From Gemmatimonadota bacterium (GTDB lineage: Bacteria; Gemmatimonadota; Gemmatimonadetes; Gemmatimonadales; GWC2-71-9), in the NCBI GenBank assembly GCA_016713785.1, contig JADJOM010000003.1:1631501-1695500 (forward strand): a stretch of DNA of 64,000 nt. The letters are read 5' to 3'. Every line of letters begins with the position of its first letter. The stretch's first letter is position 1. Shown one piece after another: positions 26,909 through 35,589 of the stretch. Below the pieces are notes generated by a model, which saw nothing but the letters and a program-made list of their open reading frames with translations, ran no database searches and was not told the origin of the DNA. Made by a program: the position numbers and the translations under genes.

Positions 26909-29680
26909 GTGCGGCGAATCCTCGTGGGCGCGATGCTGCTGGCGGGCGGGGCCCTCCCCCTCCGGGCGCAGGCGGTCGGCGCGGTGGCCGGGATCGTGCG
27001 GGAGGCCGGCGCGGGCGGCCAGCCGCTCGCCGGTGCCCGGGTCACGCTCGACAACGGCCGCTACACCACCACCTCCGACGCGCGGGGCGTCTACCGGCTC
27101 CGCGAACTGCCCGCCGGCTGGCACGTGGTGCGCGCCACCGCCATCGGCTACCGGCCGGTCAGCCGCGACAGCGTGCTGGTGCGGGCCGGCCAGACCACCC
27201 CGCTCGACTTCGCCCTGCAGCCCGACCCCGTCGGCCTCGAGCCGTTGGAGGTCATCGCCGACCGGGTGGATTCGGTGCTCGACCCGCTGGCGATCCAGGA
27301 CCAGCAGCGCTTCACCGCCGAGGAGCTCCGCCGGCTGCCGGTCTCGAGCATCGAGGAGGCGATCGCCCTCTCCTCCGGCGCCGTGGGCGAGAGCTATCGC
27401 GGGGGCCGGCTGGGCCAGCAGGCCTTCATCCTCGACGGCCTTGGGCTCAAGAACCAGCTCGACGCCTCCACCGGCTCCCTCGGCGTGCGCCTCCCCCCCG
27501 ACATGCTCGCCGAGGCCTCACTCATCACCAACGGCTTCTCGGCGCGCTACGGACAGGCGGTCTCCGCGCTGGTGAACCTGGCCACCCGCGACGGCGGCGA
27601 CCACTGGGGCGGCCGCGCCGCCTACGAGACCGACCGGCCGATGGGCGCCAACAACGACTTCGGCCTCGACCGCTTCCTGCTCGGCGTCGACGGGCCGCTG
27701 CCGGCGGGCATCCGGCTCCTCGCCGTGGCCGACGTCTCCGCCCGGCTCGACGCCGACCCGGTCAATGCCCCCCGGCCCGGCAACCCCCGCGACCCCCGCA
27801 GCGGCGGCCCGGCCCTCCTGCCGCACAACAGCGGCGAGCAGGCCGACCTCGCGGCCAAGCTCACCATCCCCCTCGGCACCCGGCAGACCCTGCGGATCCT
27901 GGGGCTCCATTCCGCGGACCAGCGCCTGCTCTACGACCAGGCCTACAAGTACGAGCAGGACCTGGCCCCGGTGCGGCGCACCAGCGGCAACCTGCTCAAC
28001 GGCCACCTGCAGCGCACGTTCTCCGGGTCCGGCATCATCGCCGACCTCCGGGTGGGCTACTTCGACCGGGAGTTCCTGCGGGGGACCGCCACCGAGACCG
28101 CCGACTACGCCTTCGGCGCCTTCACCGGCTCCTCGCTCGGCATCCTGGGCGAGGACATTGCGCGGCGTCAGGACACCGTGAGCGCCAACGCGGGCCTCCC
28201 GGGGATGATCGCCCCGACCTGGAGCGACCGGACCCCGTGGGGCGTCCCCGCCTTCTTCCTGGGGCGCGCCTCGCGCGGGAGCCTGGCCTGGAACCAGTAC
28301 CGTGAGACCCGCACCCGCCTCGACGTGAGCTTCCCCGCGGGGAGCTGGAGTGACTTCTACGTGGGCGGGGAGTACTCCGCCCAGCACGTGAAGACCTTCC
28401 AGCGGGTGCAGGGCTACCTGCCCGCGGGCGACTCGGTGCCCGCCACCTCGGCCTCCGACTTCACCCCCTGGGCGGGCTCGCTCTACGCGGAGGTCCAGGG
28501 CCGTTCCCGCGATCTGGCCCTGACCGTCGGCGTGCGCTACGACCAGTTCAGCGGCCGCGACGACCTCCCCGGCAAGGCAACCGGGACGCAGCGGGCCCTC
28601 TCGCCCCGCGTGGCCGTCAGCACCGTGCTCAAGGGCGCCACCTTCGTCGCCAGTTTCGGCAAGTTCCGCCAGGCACCGGATTACCAGTACCTGGTGGACG
28701 CGGCGTTCGACGACACCACCCGCACCGGGCGCTTCCGGCAGGGCAACCCGGACCTCGGATTCGAGGAATCCACCCAGTACGAGTTCAGCCTGCGGGTGCG
28801 GCCCACCCCGGTCACCTCGCTCCGCGCCAACATCTACGTCCGCCGGCTCGACGGCCTGGTGGCCTCGGTGCCGCTCGGGGTGAATCCCGACTCGAGCATC
28901 TTCGGGAACGTGGACGCGGGCTCGGTGAAGGGTTTCGAGCTGCTGGCGGAACGGGAGATGGCGCGCGGCTGGGCGGCGCGGGTGAGTTACACGCTGCAGG
29001 AGGCCACGGCCAATTCCTCCGACGCCTTCTTTGTGCGGCGCGGCGCGGAGATCGACCCGGTCTCGGGCGACACCATCCTGCCCGCCAAGGTCGAGTTTCC
29101 CCTCGACTTCGACCGGCGCCACACCCTGACCGCGATCCTCACCGGCACCACCCCGGCCGCCTTCGGGCCGCGGCTGTTCGGCGTCCGGCCGTTCGCGGCC
29201 TTCGAGGCCACCACGATCGTGCGCTACGCCTCGGGGCTGCCCTTCTCGAGGACCAATACCGCCGGCGACTCCATCCTCGGCCTGCCGAACGATGGCCGGC
29301 TGCCGGGCACCAGCACCGTGGACCTGCTGCTCCGCCGCCCGATCCGCCTGGGCCGGGTGGGCGGCAGCATCTACCTCGACGTCCGCAACCTGCTCAACCG
29401 CCGCAACGTGATCGCGGTGCGCCGGGATACCGGGAAGACCGCCCTCACGGTCGAGAAGCTGACGGCGCTGGCCGACTCCGCCTACCAGGCCAACGCCTCG
29501 CCGATCCCGTATGAATCGCCGCGCTATCGCCGCTGGGCCGACCTCGACAACAACGGGTACGTCGACGGTGCCGCTGAACTCCAGCCCCTGTTCCTCGCGG
29601 CGGCAAAGGACTTCTTCCAGCCCATCTTCTACTACGGCGCGCCGCGCCTGGTGCGGCTCGGGATGGAGTTCACCTTCTGA
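26909..29680 (+). CDS. TonB-dependent receptor with carboxypeptidase-like N-terminal domain
   Basis: 923 residues. The GTG at 26909 follows GGAGGAATAGGC, an excellent ribosome binding site. A signal peptide (to LPLRAQ, about 24) precedes a CarboxypepD_reg domain (AGIVREAGAGGQPLAGARVTL to PLDFALQPD, about 28-110), then a plug (SSIEEAIALSSGAVGESYRGG...FILDGLGLKNQLD) and a 22-strand barrel with aromatic C-terminal VRLGMEFTF. It is an outer-membrane transporter of the SusC-like or OmpA-free type; the substrate is not evident. Co-transcribed with the two propeller lipoproteins. Confidence 0.88.
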   Translation: MRRILVGAMLLAGGALPLRAQAVGAVAGIVREAGAGGQPLAGARVTLDNGRYTTTSDARGVYRLRELPAGWHVVRATAIGYRPVSRDSVLVRAGQTTPLDFALQPDPVGLEPLEVIADRVDSVLDPLAIQDQQRFTAEELRRLPVSSIEEAIALSSGAVGESYRGGRLGQQAFILDGLGLKNQLDASTGSLGVRLPPDMLAEASLITNGFSARYGQAVSALVNLATRDGGDHWGGRAAYETDRPMGANNDFGLDRFLLGVDGPLPAGIRLLAVADVSARLDADPVNAPRPGNPRDPRSGGPALLPHNSGEQADLAAKLTIPLGTRQTLRILGLHSADQRLLYDQAYKYEQDLAPVRRTSGNLLNGHLQRTFSGSGIIADLRVGYFDREFLRGTATETADYAFGAFTGSSLGILGEDIARRQDTVSANAGLPGMIAPTWSDRTPWGVPAFFLGRASRGSLAWNQYRETRTRLDVSFPAGSWSDFYVGGEYSAQHVKTFQRVQGYLPAGDSVPATSASDFTPWAGSLYAEVQGRSRDLALTVGVRYDQFSGRDDLPGKATGTQRALSPRVAVSTVLKGATFVASFGKFRQAPDYQYLVDAAFDDTTRTGRFRQGNPDLGFEESTQYEFSLRVRPTPVTSLRANIYVRRLDGLVASVPLGVNPDSSIFGNVDAGSVKGFELLAEREMARGWAARVSYTLQEATANSSDAFFVRRGAEIDPVSGDTILPAKVEFPLDFDRRHTLTAILTGTTPAAFGPRLFGVRPFAAFEATTIVRYASGLPFSRTNTAGDSILGLPNDGRLPGTSTVDLLLRRPIRLGRVGGSIYLDVRNLLNRRNVIAVRRDTGKTALTVEKLTALADSAYQANASPIPYESPRYRRWADLDNNGYVDGAAELQPLFLAAAKDFFQPIFYYGAPRLVRLGMEFTF

Positions 29681-29687
29681 ACGCAAC

Positions 29688-29714
29688 ACGGGGCGGCCGT
29701 CCCGGCCGCCCCGT
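29688..29714. terminator. Convergent-gene hairpin
   Basis: Perfect 12-bp stem (ACGGGGCGGCCG, loop TCC) exactly between the receptor gene (plus, ends 29680) and the small acidic protein gene (minus, ends 29714). No T-tract on either side; it can serve both strands. Confidence 0.55.
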
Positions 29715-29938
29715 CAGTCTCCCCCGCCGCCATCGCCTCCGCCCCCGTCCCCCCCGGCGTCGCACCCGTCGCCGGCCCCGTCGCCGCAGTCATCCCCCGC
29801 CCCCGCATCCAGCGTCCCGCCGTCCCCGGCCGTAGTCCCGGCATCGCCGGCCCCCGTGCCGCGGGCCGAGCGCCTTCGCGGGGAGCGCAGCACCAGCACC
29901 GCGAGCACCGCGGCGGCCAGCGCCAGCATCCACCCCAT
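29714..29938 (-). CDS. Small membrane protein with Gly/Asp-rich tail
   Basis: 74 residues. The ATG at 29938 shares its A with the TGA stop of the upstream gene (TGATG), so translation is coupled. One membrane segment (MLALAAAVLAVLVL) is followed by a basic patch (RSPRRRSARG) and a low-complexity tail of Gly and Asp with two Cys (DDCGDGAGDGC), ending in four-to-six residue GGGGD repeats. No family recognised; the composition could also be a GC-rich artefact, but the coupling and helix argue for a gene. Confidence 0.5.
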   Translation of the reverse strand: MGWMLALAAAVLAVLVLRSPRRRSARGTGAGDAGTTAGDGGTLDAGAGDDCGDGAGDGCDAGGDGGGGDGGGGD

Positions 29939-30279
29939 CAGAACCACTCACACGCCCAGCGCGTCGCGGGCTGGTAGCTGCAATGCACCGGGAGTGGGTT
30001 GGTGTAGTTGAAGGTCAGCTTGAAGTTCGCGCCCAGCCGCTCGTACTCGAAGCTGCTGCCATTCGAGAGATGCGGCACGCCCGCCAGGTACTCCGGCACC
30101 ATGTCCTCGAGGCTCTGCGGGTACATCCCCCGGCTGCTCCGATACCCCTCCAGGACCTGCACGATGGTCCCGCCCGCGCGCATGCCCGCGGCGGCATTCG
30201 GGCCCTTCCCCGGGGGGAGCGGCTTGTAGAAGAGGTATGCGCCCGCCACCAGCGCGGCAAGCACCACGAGCATTTTCAT
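29938..30279 (-). CDS. Pilin-like small membrane protein
   Basis: 113 residues. GGAGGG lies four bases before the ATG at 30279. A membrane helix (about 3-18) is followed by a periplasmic domain with VQVLEGYRSSRGMYPQSLEDMVPEYLAGVPHL, the pattern of the globular part of type II secretion/type IV pseudopilins, then FKLTFNY and two Cys near the end (HCSY and WACEW), a likely disulfide loop. It lacks the class III signal cleavage site (no G-FTLIE), so it is not a typical pilin. Confidence 0.6.
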   Translation of the reverse strand: MKMLVVLAALVAGAYLFYKPLPPGKGPNAAAGMRAGGTIVQVLEGYRSSRGMYPQSLEDMVPEYLAGVPHLSNGSSFEYERLGANFKLTFNYTNPLPVHCSYQPATRWACEWF

Positions 30280-30459
30280 CGGACCCTCCGGGGCGTTCGG
30301 CGAGACGCGGACGTCCGTGTCAGGGGTGCAAGTCGGGTGCCGGGGCCAGCCGCCCCGGAATCGCTCCCGCATGTGCCTTCGCCGCAGATACGCTATCCTC
30401 CGGTTGGGCAAGCGGTTAATCCACGGAACCCTGTTGGCTGGAAACGGTACAATCTCAGC

Positions 30460-30918
30460 ATGCGAATCGAGTTGCCCCTCACCCTTCTGGCGCTCCTTGC
30501 GGCCTGCACCGGGACCCCGCCTGCCGGCGGGGTCCCGGACGAGGCCCGATTCCGGGCCCTGCTGGCGGAGGGCGGCGGCGCCAATATCGCCGTGACCGCC
30601 GACTCGGCGGAGGATCGGCGGCTGCAGCCGCACGCCGTCCCCGGGCAGCCCGCCGTAGCCAGGGCCCGCCTGCTCGAGGCCATCGCCGGGCTGCCCCGAT
30701 GGGCGGTGAGGGATAGCGCGGGCCCGGTCCTCTGGGCCACCCGCACCACCCGCCTGTTCCGGTTCGTCGATGACATCTATCTCCTTGCCGAGGCCCGCGG
30801 CGACTCGACCCTGGTGCTGGCCCGGAGCGCCTCCCGCCTGGGCGAGGGCGACCTGGGCCAGAACCGCCGCAACCTCGCGGAGCTGTGGGCCGCCCTGGCC
30901 CGAAGTCGCGCGCCATGA
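30460..30918 (+). CDS. DUF1499 family lipoprotein
   Basis: 152 residues. The ATG at 30460 gives a lipoprotein signal (LTLLALLAAC, Cys 16). The C-terminal half carries the DUF1499 pattern: TRTTRLFRFVDDIYLLAE, then LVLARSASRLGEGDLGQNRRNLAELWAAL. DUF1499 proteins are small exported proteins of unknown role. It lies 45 bases upstream of the superoxide dismutase gene. Confidence 0.75.
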   Translation: MRIELPLTLLALLAACTGTPPAGGVPDEARFRALLAEGGGANIAVTADSAEDRRLQPHAVPGQPAVARARLLEAIAGLPRWAVRDSAGPVLWATRTTRLFRFVDDIYLLAEARGDSTLVLARSASRLGEGDLGQNRRNLAELWAALARSRAP

Positions 30919-30962
30919 GGCGCCCGCTGCCGCCCCCGACCCCTCTCCCCTCAGGCACCGCC

Positions 30963-31502
30963 ATGCACCGTTCGCTACTGCTCGCTGCCCTTGCCGGACT
31001 GCCGGCCTCCCTCGGGGCGCAGGATGCCCCCGACGGCCCCCCGCCGGTCCGCGCCACCTTCGCCGTGATCGACTCGAGCGGTGACCGCATCGGGCAGGTC
31101 ACGGCGGTGCAGGACCCCGGTGGGGTCGTACTGCAGCTCCTGGTCACCCGGCTCACCCCCGGTCCGCACGGCATGCACCTCCACGCGGCCCCGGCCTGCG
31201 AGCCGCCCGCCTTCCTGAGCGCCGCCGGGCACTTCAACCCGACCGGCCGCAAGCACGGCCGCGACAATCCCGAGGGGCCACACGCCGGCGACCTGCCCAA
31301 CCTCCAGGTGCAGCCCGACGGCACGGGCCGGGCGCAGGTCCGGCTCGAGGGCCTGACACTCACGGCCGGGCCCCACTCGATCGGCGTCCCGGGCACCGCG
31401 CTGGTGATCCACGCCGGCAAGGACGACGGCACCACCGATCCGACCGGCAACTCGGGTCCCCGACTGGCCTGCGCGGTCGTCGGCATCGCCCCCGCGCCCT
31501 GA
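30963..31502 (+). CDS. sodC: Cu/Zn superoxide dismutase, exported
   Basis: 179 residues with a signal peptide ending near SLGAQ (20). Metal ligands are visible: Cu His72, His74, His90 (bridging) and His150; Zn His90, His98, His107 and Asp110. Cys79 and Cys170 match the conserved disulfide. The C-terminal Arg of the electrostatic loop is present (SGPRLAC). It dismutates superoxide in the periplasm. It lies upstream of cydAB, a sensible pairing for oxygen stress, although a 117-base gap with its own operator separates them. Confidence 0.93.
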   Translation: MHRSLLLAALAGLPASLGAQDAPDGPPPVRATFAVIDSSGDRIGQVTAVQDPGGVVLQLLVTRLTPGPHGMHLHAAPACEPPAFLSAAGHFNPTGRKHGRDNPEGPHAGDLPNLQVQPDGTGRAQVRLEGLTLTAGPHSIGVPGTALVIHAGKDDGTTDPTGNSGPRLACAVVGIAPAP

Positions 31503-31579
31503 ACCGGTGGCCGTACCGCCCGGCCGGGTCCAACCTTTCTGTACCAGTGGTCGGGCGGTCCGCTTGCCGCAGCCGGTCA

Positions 31580-31597
31580 TTGTGAACAGTTTCACAA
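31580..31597. promoter_or_regulatory. Rex-type operator upstream of cydAB
   Basis: TTGTGAA-CAGT-TTCACAA, a perfect 7-4-7 inverted repeat, 22 bases before the cydA ATG. It equals the published Rex consensus (TTGTGAA, four free bases, TTCACAA). Rex is a NADH/NAD+ sensing repressor and cydAB is one of its classical targets. No rex gene lies in this window. Confidence 0.85.
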
Positions 31598-31619
31598 GAC
31601 CCTGCCCCTCGGGATCCGC

Positions 31620-32960
31620 ATGAGCGACCTGTTCGCCGCCCGCACCCAGATGGCCATGTCCCTCGGCTTCCACATCCTGTTCGCCGTGGTGGGGATCGGC
31701 ATGCCCCTGCTGATGGTCGCCGCCGAGCGTCGCTGGCTCGCCACCCGCGACCCGGTGGACCTCGAACTGGCCCGGCGCTGGGCCAAGGGCACGGCCATCC
31801 TTTTTGCCGTCGGCGCGGTCTCGGGGACGGTGCTCAGCTTCGAGCTCGGGCTCCTGTGGCCCGGGTTCATGGAGATGGCCGGGCCGATCATCGGCATGCC
31901 GTTCTCGCTCGAGGGGTTTGCCTTCTTCACGGAAGCCATCTTCCTCGGGATCTACCTCTACGGCTGGGACCGGATCCCGCCGCGGGCGCACCTGTTCGCC
32001 GGCGTGCTGGTGGCGGTGAGCGGGATGCTCTCCGGGGTCTTCGTCGTGATCGCCAACGCCTGGATGAACACGCCGACCGGCTTCGACCTGGTCGACGGTG
32101 TCCCTGCGAACATCGATCCCATCAAGGCCATCTTCAATCCCGCCGCGCTGCAGCAGACACTCCACATGACGCTCGCGGCGTACGCAGCCACGGGCTTTGC
32201 CGTGGCGGGCATCCACGCCTTCCTGCTGCTCCGGGACCCGATGAACGCCTTCCACCGCCGGGCGCTCACCCTGGGCCTGCTGGTCGGCGGCCCCGCGGCG
32301 CTGCTGCAGCCGCTCTCGGGGGACCTGAGCGCGCAGCAGGTGGCGGCGTTCCAGCCCGCCAAGCTGGCGGCGATGGAAGCCCTCTTCGAGACGCAGGCCG
32401 GCGCCCCGCTGCTGCTGGGCGGCTGGCCCGACATGGACACCCGCACCGTACGGTTCGGGCTCGAGCTGCCGTATGGGCTCTCGCTGCTCGCCCACCACGA
32501 CCCGCACGCGGTGGTCATCGGGCTCGACTCGATTCCCCGCGCCGACTGGCCCCACGTGCCCACCGTGCACCTGGCCTTCCAGGTGATGGTGGGCATCGGC
32601 ACCGCGATGGCGGCGGTGGCGGCCTGGGGGCTGCTGGCCCTGCTCCGCCGCCAGGACCTCGGCACCCGGCGGCCCCTCCTGATGGCGGTGGCGGCGTGCG
32701 CGCCCCTCGGCTTCATCGCCATCGAGGCGGGATGGGTGGTCACCGAGGTGGGGCGACAGCCCTGGATCATCCACGGCGTGCTGCGCACCAGCGAGGCGGT
32801 CACGCCCATGCCCGGCCTCGCCTACACCCTGCTCGGCTTCACGCTCCTCTACCTCTTTCTCGGCGTGGTCGTCGCCTGGCTGCTCTACGCGCAGATCATC
32901 CGGAGCCCCCGGCAGCAGGAGTGGCATCGCCTCTACCACCCCGCGCGGGGCGGGACCTGA
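31620..32960 (+). CDS. cydA: Cytochrome bd quinol oxidase subunit I
   Basis: 446 residues, about nine membrane helices. Heme ligands His18 (MAMSLGFHILFA) and His182 (LHMTLAAY) are present, as are Glu98 and Glu105 (SLEGFAFFTEAIF) near the di-heme site and the GRQPW motif. The periplasmic Q-loop between helices 6 and 7 is short, placing it among the short-loop CydA/CIO-like enzymes. It oxidises quinol and reduces O2 to water with high affinity, without proton pumping. Three bases separate it from cydB. Likely under Rex control. Confidence 0.95.
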   Translation: MSDLFAARTQMAMSLGFHILFAVVGIGMPLLMVAAERRWLATRDPVDLELARRWAKGTAILFAVGAVSGTVLSFELGLLWPGFMEMAGPIIGMPFSLEGFAFFTEAIFLGIYLYGWDRIPPRAHLFAGVLVAVSGMLSGVFVVIANAWMNTPTGFDLVDGVPANIDPIKAIFNPAALQQTLHMTLAAYAATGFAVAGIHAFLLLRDPMNAFHRRALTLGLLVGGPAALLQPLSGDLSAQQVAAFQPAKLAAMEALFETQAGAPLLLGGWPDMDTRTVRFGLELPYGLSLLAHHDPHAVVIGLDSIPRADWPHVPTVHLAFQVMVGIGTAMAAVAAWGLLALLRRQDLGTRRPLLMAVAACAPLGFIAIEAGWVVTEVGRQPWIIHGVLRTSEAVTPMPGLAYTLLGFTLLYLFLGVVVAWLLYAQIIRSPRQQEWHRLYHPARGGT

Positions 32961-32963
32961 GCG

Positions 32964-33977
32964 ATGCCGGACATCGGTGCGGCGGAGCTCCTCGCGGGCG
33001 CCGTGGTGGTGGCGCTCAACGCCTACGTGCTGTTCGGCGGGGCAGACTTCGGCGGCGGCGTGTGGGACCTCCTCGCCACCGGCCCGCGCCGCCTGCGGCA
33101 GCGCGACCTCATCGCCCACGCCATCGGTCCGGTGTGGGAAGCCAATCACGTCTGGCTCATCCTGGTGGTGGTGCTGCTCTTCACCTGCTTCCCGCCCGTG
33201 TTCAGCCGGCTGGCGATCGCCCTGCACCTGCCCCTCACCCTGATCCTGGTGGGCGTGGTCCTGCGGGGCTCGGCCTTCACATTCCGGAGCTACGGCGGCG
33301 AGGACGAGCCGGCGCAGCGGCGCTGGGGCCGGGTGTTCGCGGTGGCATCGCTGGTCACGCCGCTGCTCCTCGGGGTGGCCGTGGGCGCCATCGCGGCGGG
33401 CCGGGTGGTGCCGCCCTCGGGCGCGGGGTTCCGCGCCGACTACGTGGACCCGTGGCTCTCCCCGTTCACCGTGAGCGTCGGGGTGTTCACCCTGGTGCTG
33501 TTCGCGTTCCTCGCGGCGGTCTACCTGACACTCGAAAGCCCGGATGAGGAACTGGCGGAGGATTTCCGCCGCCGGGCCCTCGGCGCGGGGGTGGCCGTCT
33601 TCGCCGCCGCGATGACCACGCTCGGGCTGGCCTGGCGGGAGGCGCCGCTCGTGTGGCACGGCCTCACCACCAGCACGCGGGCGCTGCCGGTGCACGCGCT
33701 CACCGGGGTCGCGGCCACGGTGGCGCTCTGGGCGCTGTGGCGGCGGCGCTTCCCACTCGCCCGGGTGGCCGCCGCGGCGCAGGTGAGCTTCATCCTCTGG
33801 GGCTGGGCGCTGGCCCAGTACCCGTACCTGCTGCCCCCCGGCCTCGACATCGCCGGCGCCGCCGCCCCGGCCATCACCCTGAAGCTCACGCTTGGCGCGC
33901 TGGGGCTGGGGGCACTGGTCCTCTTTCCCTCCCTGTTCTACCTGTTCCGCGTCTTCAAGACCCGCCCGCCGGAATGA
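32964..33977 (+). CDS. cydB: Cytochrome bd quinol oxidase subunit II
   Basis: 337 residues with eight membrane helices. Seen are the N-terminal VLFGGADFGGGVWDLLA, GPVWEANHVWLILVVVLLFTCFPPVFS and, towards the end, WGWALAQYPYLLPP, all hallmarks of CydB. It forms the structural partner of CydA. No cydX-like ORF was seen after it; the stop is followed directly by a hairpin. Confidence 0.95.
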   Translation: MPDIGAAELLAGAVVVALNAYVLFGGADFGGGVWDLLATGPRRLRQRDLIAHAIGPVWEANHVWLILVVVLLFTCFPPVFSRLAIALHLPLTLILVGVVLRGSAFTFRSYGGEDEPAQRRWGRVFAVASLVTPLLLGVAVGAIAAGRVVPPSGAGFRADYVDPWLSPFTVSVGVFTLVLFAFLAAVYLTLESPDEELAEDFRRRALGAGVAVFAAAMTTLGLAWREAPLVWHGLTTSTRALPVHALTGVAATVALWALWRRRFPLARVAAAAQVSFILWGWALAQYPYLLPPGLDIAGAAAPAITLKLTLGALGLGALVLFPSLFYLFRVFKTRPPE

Positions 33978-33980
33978 GCA

Positions 33981-34012
33981 CGAGGCCCCTCCCGCCCTCG
34001 GGAGGAGCCTCG
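33981..34012. terminator. Convergent hairpin between cydB and the peptide transporter
   Basis: 14-bp arms (CGAGGCCCCTCCCG and CGGGAGGAGCCTCG) with one mismatch and a CCCT loop, starting 3 bases after the cydB stop. Only TT follows, so it lacks a T-tract. Confidence 0.5.
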
Positions 34013-34058
34013 TTGTGCCGCGTGCCCGCGGCCGCTCGGCGCGCCTGCGGCCCGGTCG

Positions 34059-35567
34059 CTACTTCACGCCGTGCATCAGGCGGTTGACCAGCGGCGCCGT
34101 CAGGAAGAGCAGCGCCCCTGCCCCGAACAGCGTCCAGAAGCCGAAGGTGTACCCGCCCAGCGCGGAGGCGGTGGTCATCCCCGCCTCGCCGCTGACCGCG
34201 CTGGCGAAGATGCCCGACAGGTTGTTGCCGATGCCGATCGAGACGAACCACCCCCCCATGGCCAGCCCCCCCAGGCGCGACGGCGCCAGCTTGGTCACCA
34301 TGGACAGGCCGATCGGCGAGAGGCACAGCTCGCCCACCGACTGGATGAAGTAGACCGCCACCAGGGTCCAGAAGGGGATCTTCCCCTCGGCGCTGACCAG
34401 CGACGAGAGCGCGAACATCAGCAGCAGGAACGCCAGGCCGTTGAAGAGGAGGCCGAGGCCGAACTTGCGCGGGATCGACGGGTTCACGTTGCGCAGCGCC
34501 ATCTTCACCCACACCCACGCCAGCACCGGGGCCAGGGCGATGATCGCGATCGAGTTGACGCTCTGGAACCAGGCGGTCGGGAAGGTGAACCCGCCGAGGT
34601 CGCGGTTGACGATCTGGTCGGCGAGGAAGGTGAACGAGCTGCCTGCCTGCTCGAAGAACATCCAGAACAGGATGTTGAAGAGGAAGATGATCATCATGGC
34701 GATCACCCGGTCTCGCGCCACCTTGCCCTCGCGGATGGCCTCCGTCATGAGCAGGAACACCAGGATCACGAAGAGCGCGGACAGGACGTACTGCAGCGGC
34801 TTCCCGCCCACCGCCAGCAGGGCGTACACCAGCGGGATCGTCGCCAGCGTGCCCAGCATCACGACGAACACCCGGTGCTTGCCCGTGGCCTCCGGGGCGG
34901 GGGCGCCGATGCCCTGCAACTGGCTGCGGCCCAGGTAGAACCACACCAGGCTGATGAGCATGCCGACGCCCGACGCGATGAAGACGAACTTGTACGCCGG
35001 CATCCCCTCGCTGCCGAAGACCGTATTGGCCAGCCAGCCGGTCAGCAGGGGCGCGAGGAAGGCGCCCGAGTTGATGCCCATGTAGAAGATCGTGAAGCCG
35101 CTGTCCCGCCGTTCGTCGCCGGTGGCGTAGAGCCGGCCCACCAGGGTGGAGATGATCGGCTTGAACATGCCGTTGCCGCACACGATCGTCGCCAGGCCGA
35201 ACTTGAACACCGTCGGGTCGGGCACGGCGATCAGGAACAACCCCGCCGCCATGAACACCGCGCCGATCAGGATGGAGCGCTGGTGGCCCAGGTACTTGTC
35301 GGCGACATAGCCGCCCAGGATCGCGGCCGCGTACACCAGGGCAAGGTAGGAGCCATAGGTCAGGTTCGCGTCGGCCTGCCCGCTGGCCGCGCCCCCGTGG
35401 AACTGTGCCACGATGTAGAGCACCAGCGCCCAGCGGATGCCGTAGAAGGCGAAGCGCTCCCAGAACTCCGCCATGAACAGCATCCACAGCGGGCCGGGGT
35501 GGCCCAGGACCTGCCGGAACGGCGGGATGGCGGCCTCGCCCTGGGGCGAACCCTGTCCATTGCTCAT
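34059..35567 (-). CDS. POT/PTR-family proton-dependent oligopeptide transporter
   Basis: 502 residues, 12-14 membrane helices. The E-x-x-E-R-F proton-coupling motif occurs in FMAEFWERFAFYGIRW, and the PTR2 signature in FTIFYMGINSGAFLAPLLTGW. It imports di- or tripeptides with protons. The start is the ATG at 35567 (GGGAG eight bases upstream); the frame extends beyond but into the neighbouring gene. It follows the DUF1028 gene by 22 bases on the same strand. Confidence 0.92.
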   Translation of the reverse strand: MSNGQGSPQGEAAIPPFRQVLGHPGPLWMLFMAEFWERFAFYGIRWALVLYIVAQFHGGAASGQADANLTYGSYLALVYAAAILGGYVADKYLGHQRSILIGAVFMAAGLFLIAVPDPTVFKFGLATIVCGNGMFKPIISTLVGRLYATGDERRDSGFTIFYMGINSGAFLAPLLTGWLANTVFGSEGMPAYKFVFIASGVGMLISLVWFYLGRSQLQGIGAPAPEATGKHRVFVVMLGTLATIPLVYALLAVGGKPLQYVLSALFVILVFLLMTEAIREGKVARDRVIAMMIIFLFNILFWMFFEQAGSSFTFLADQIVNRDLGGFTFPTAWFQSVNSIAIIALAPVLAWVWVKMALRNVNPSIPRKFGLGLLFNGLAFLLLMFALSSLVSAEGKIPFWTLVAVYFIQSVGELCLSPIGLSMVTKLAPSRLGGLAMGGWFVSIGIGNNLSGIFASAVSGEAGMTTASALGGYTFGFWTLFGAGALLFLTAPLVNRLMHGVK

Positions 35568-35589
35568 GCGTGTGCTCCCGTGAGGGTGA

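Noticed and set aside
30975..33695. A 906-codon minus-strand frame opposite sodC and cydAB
   Set aside because: Antisense to three clearly conserved genes and without recognisable domains.
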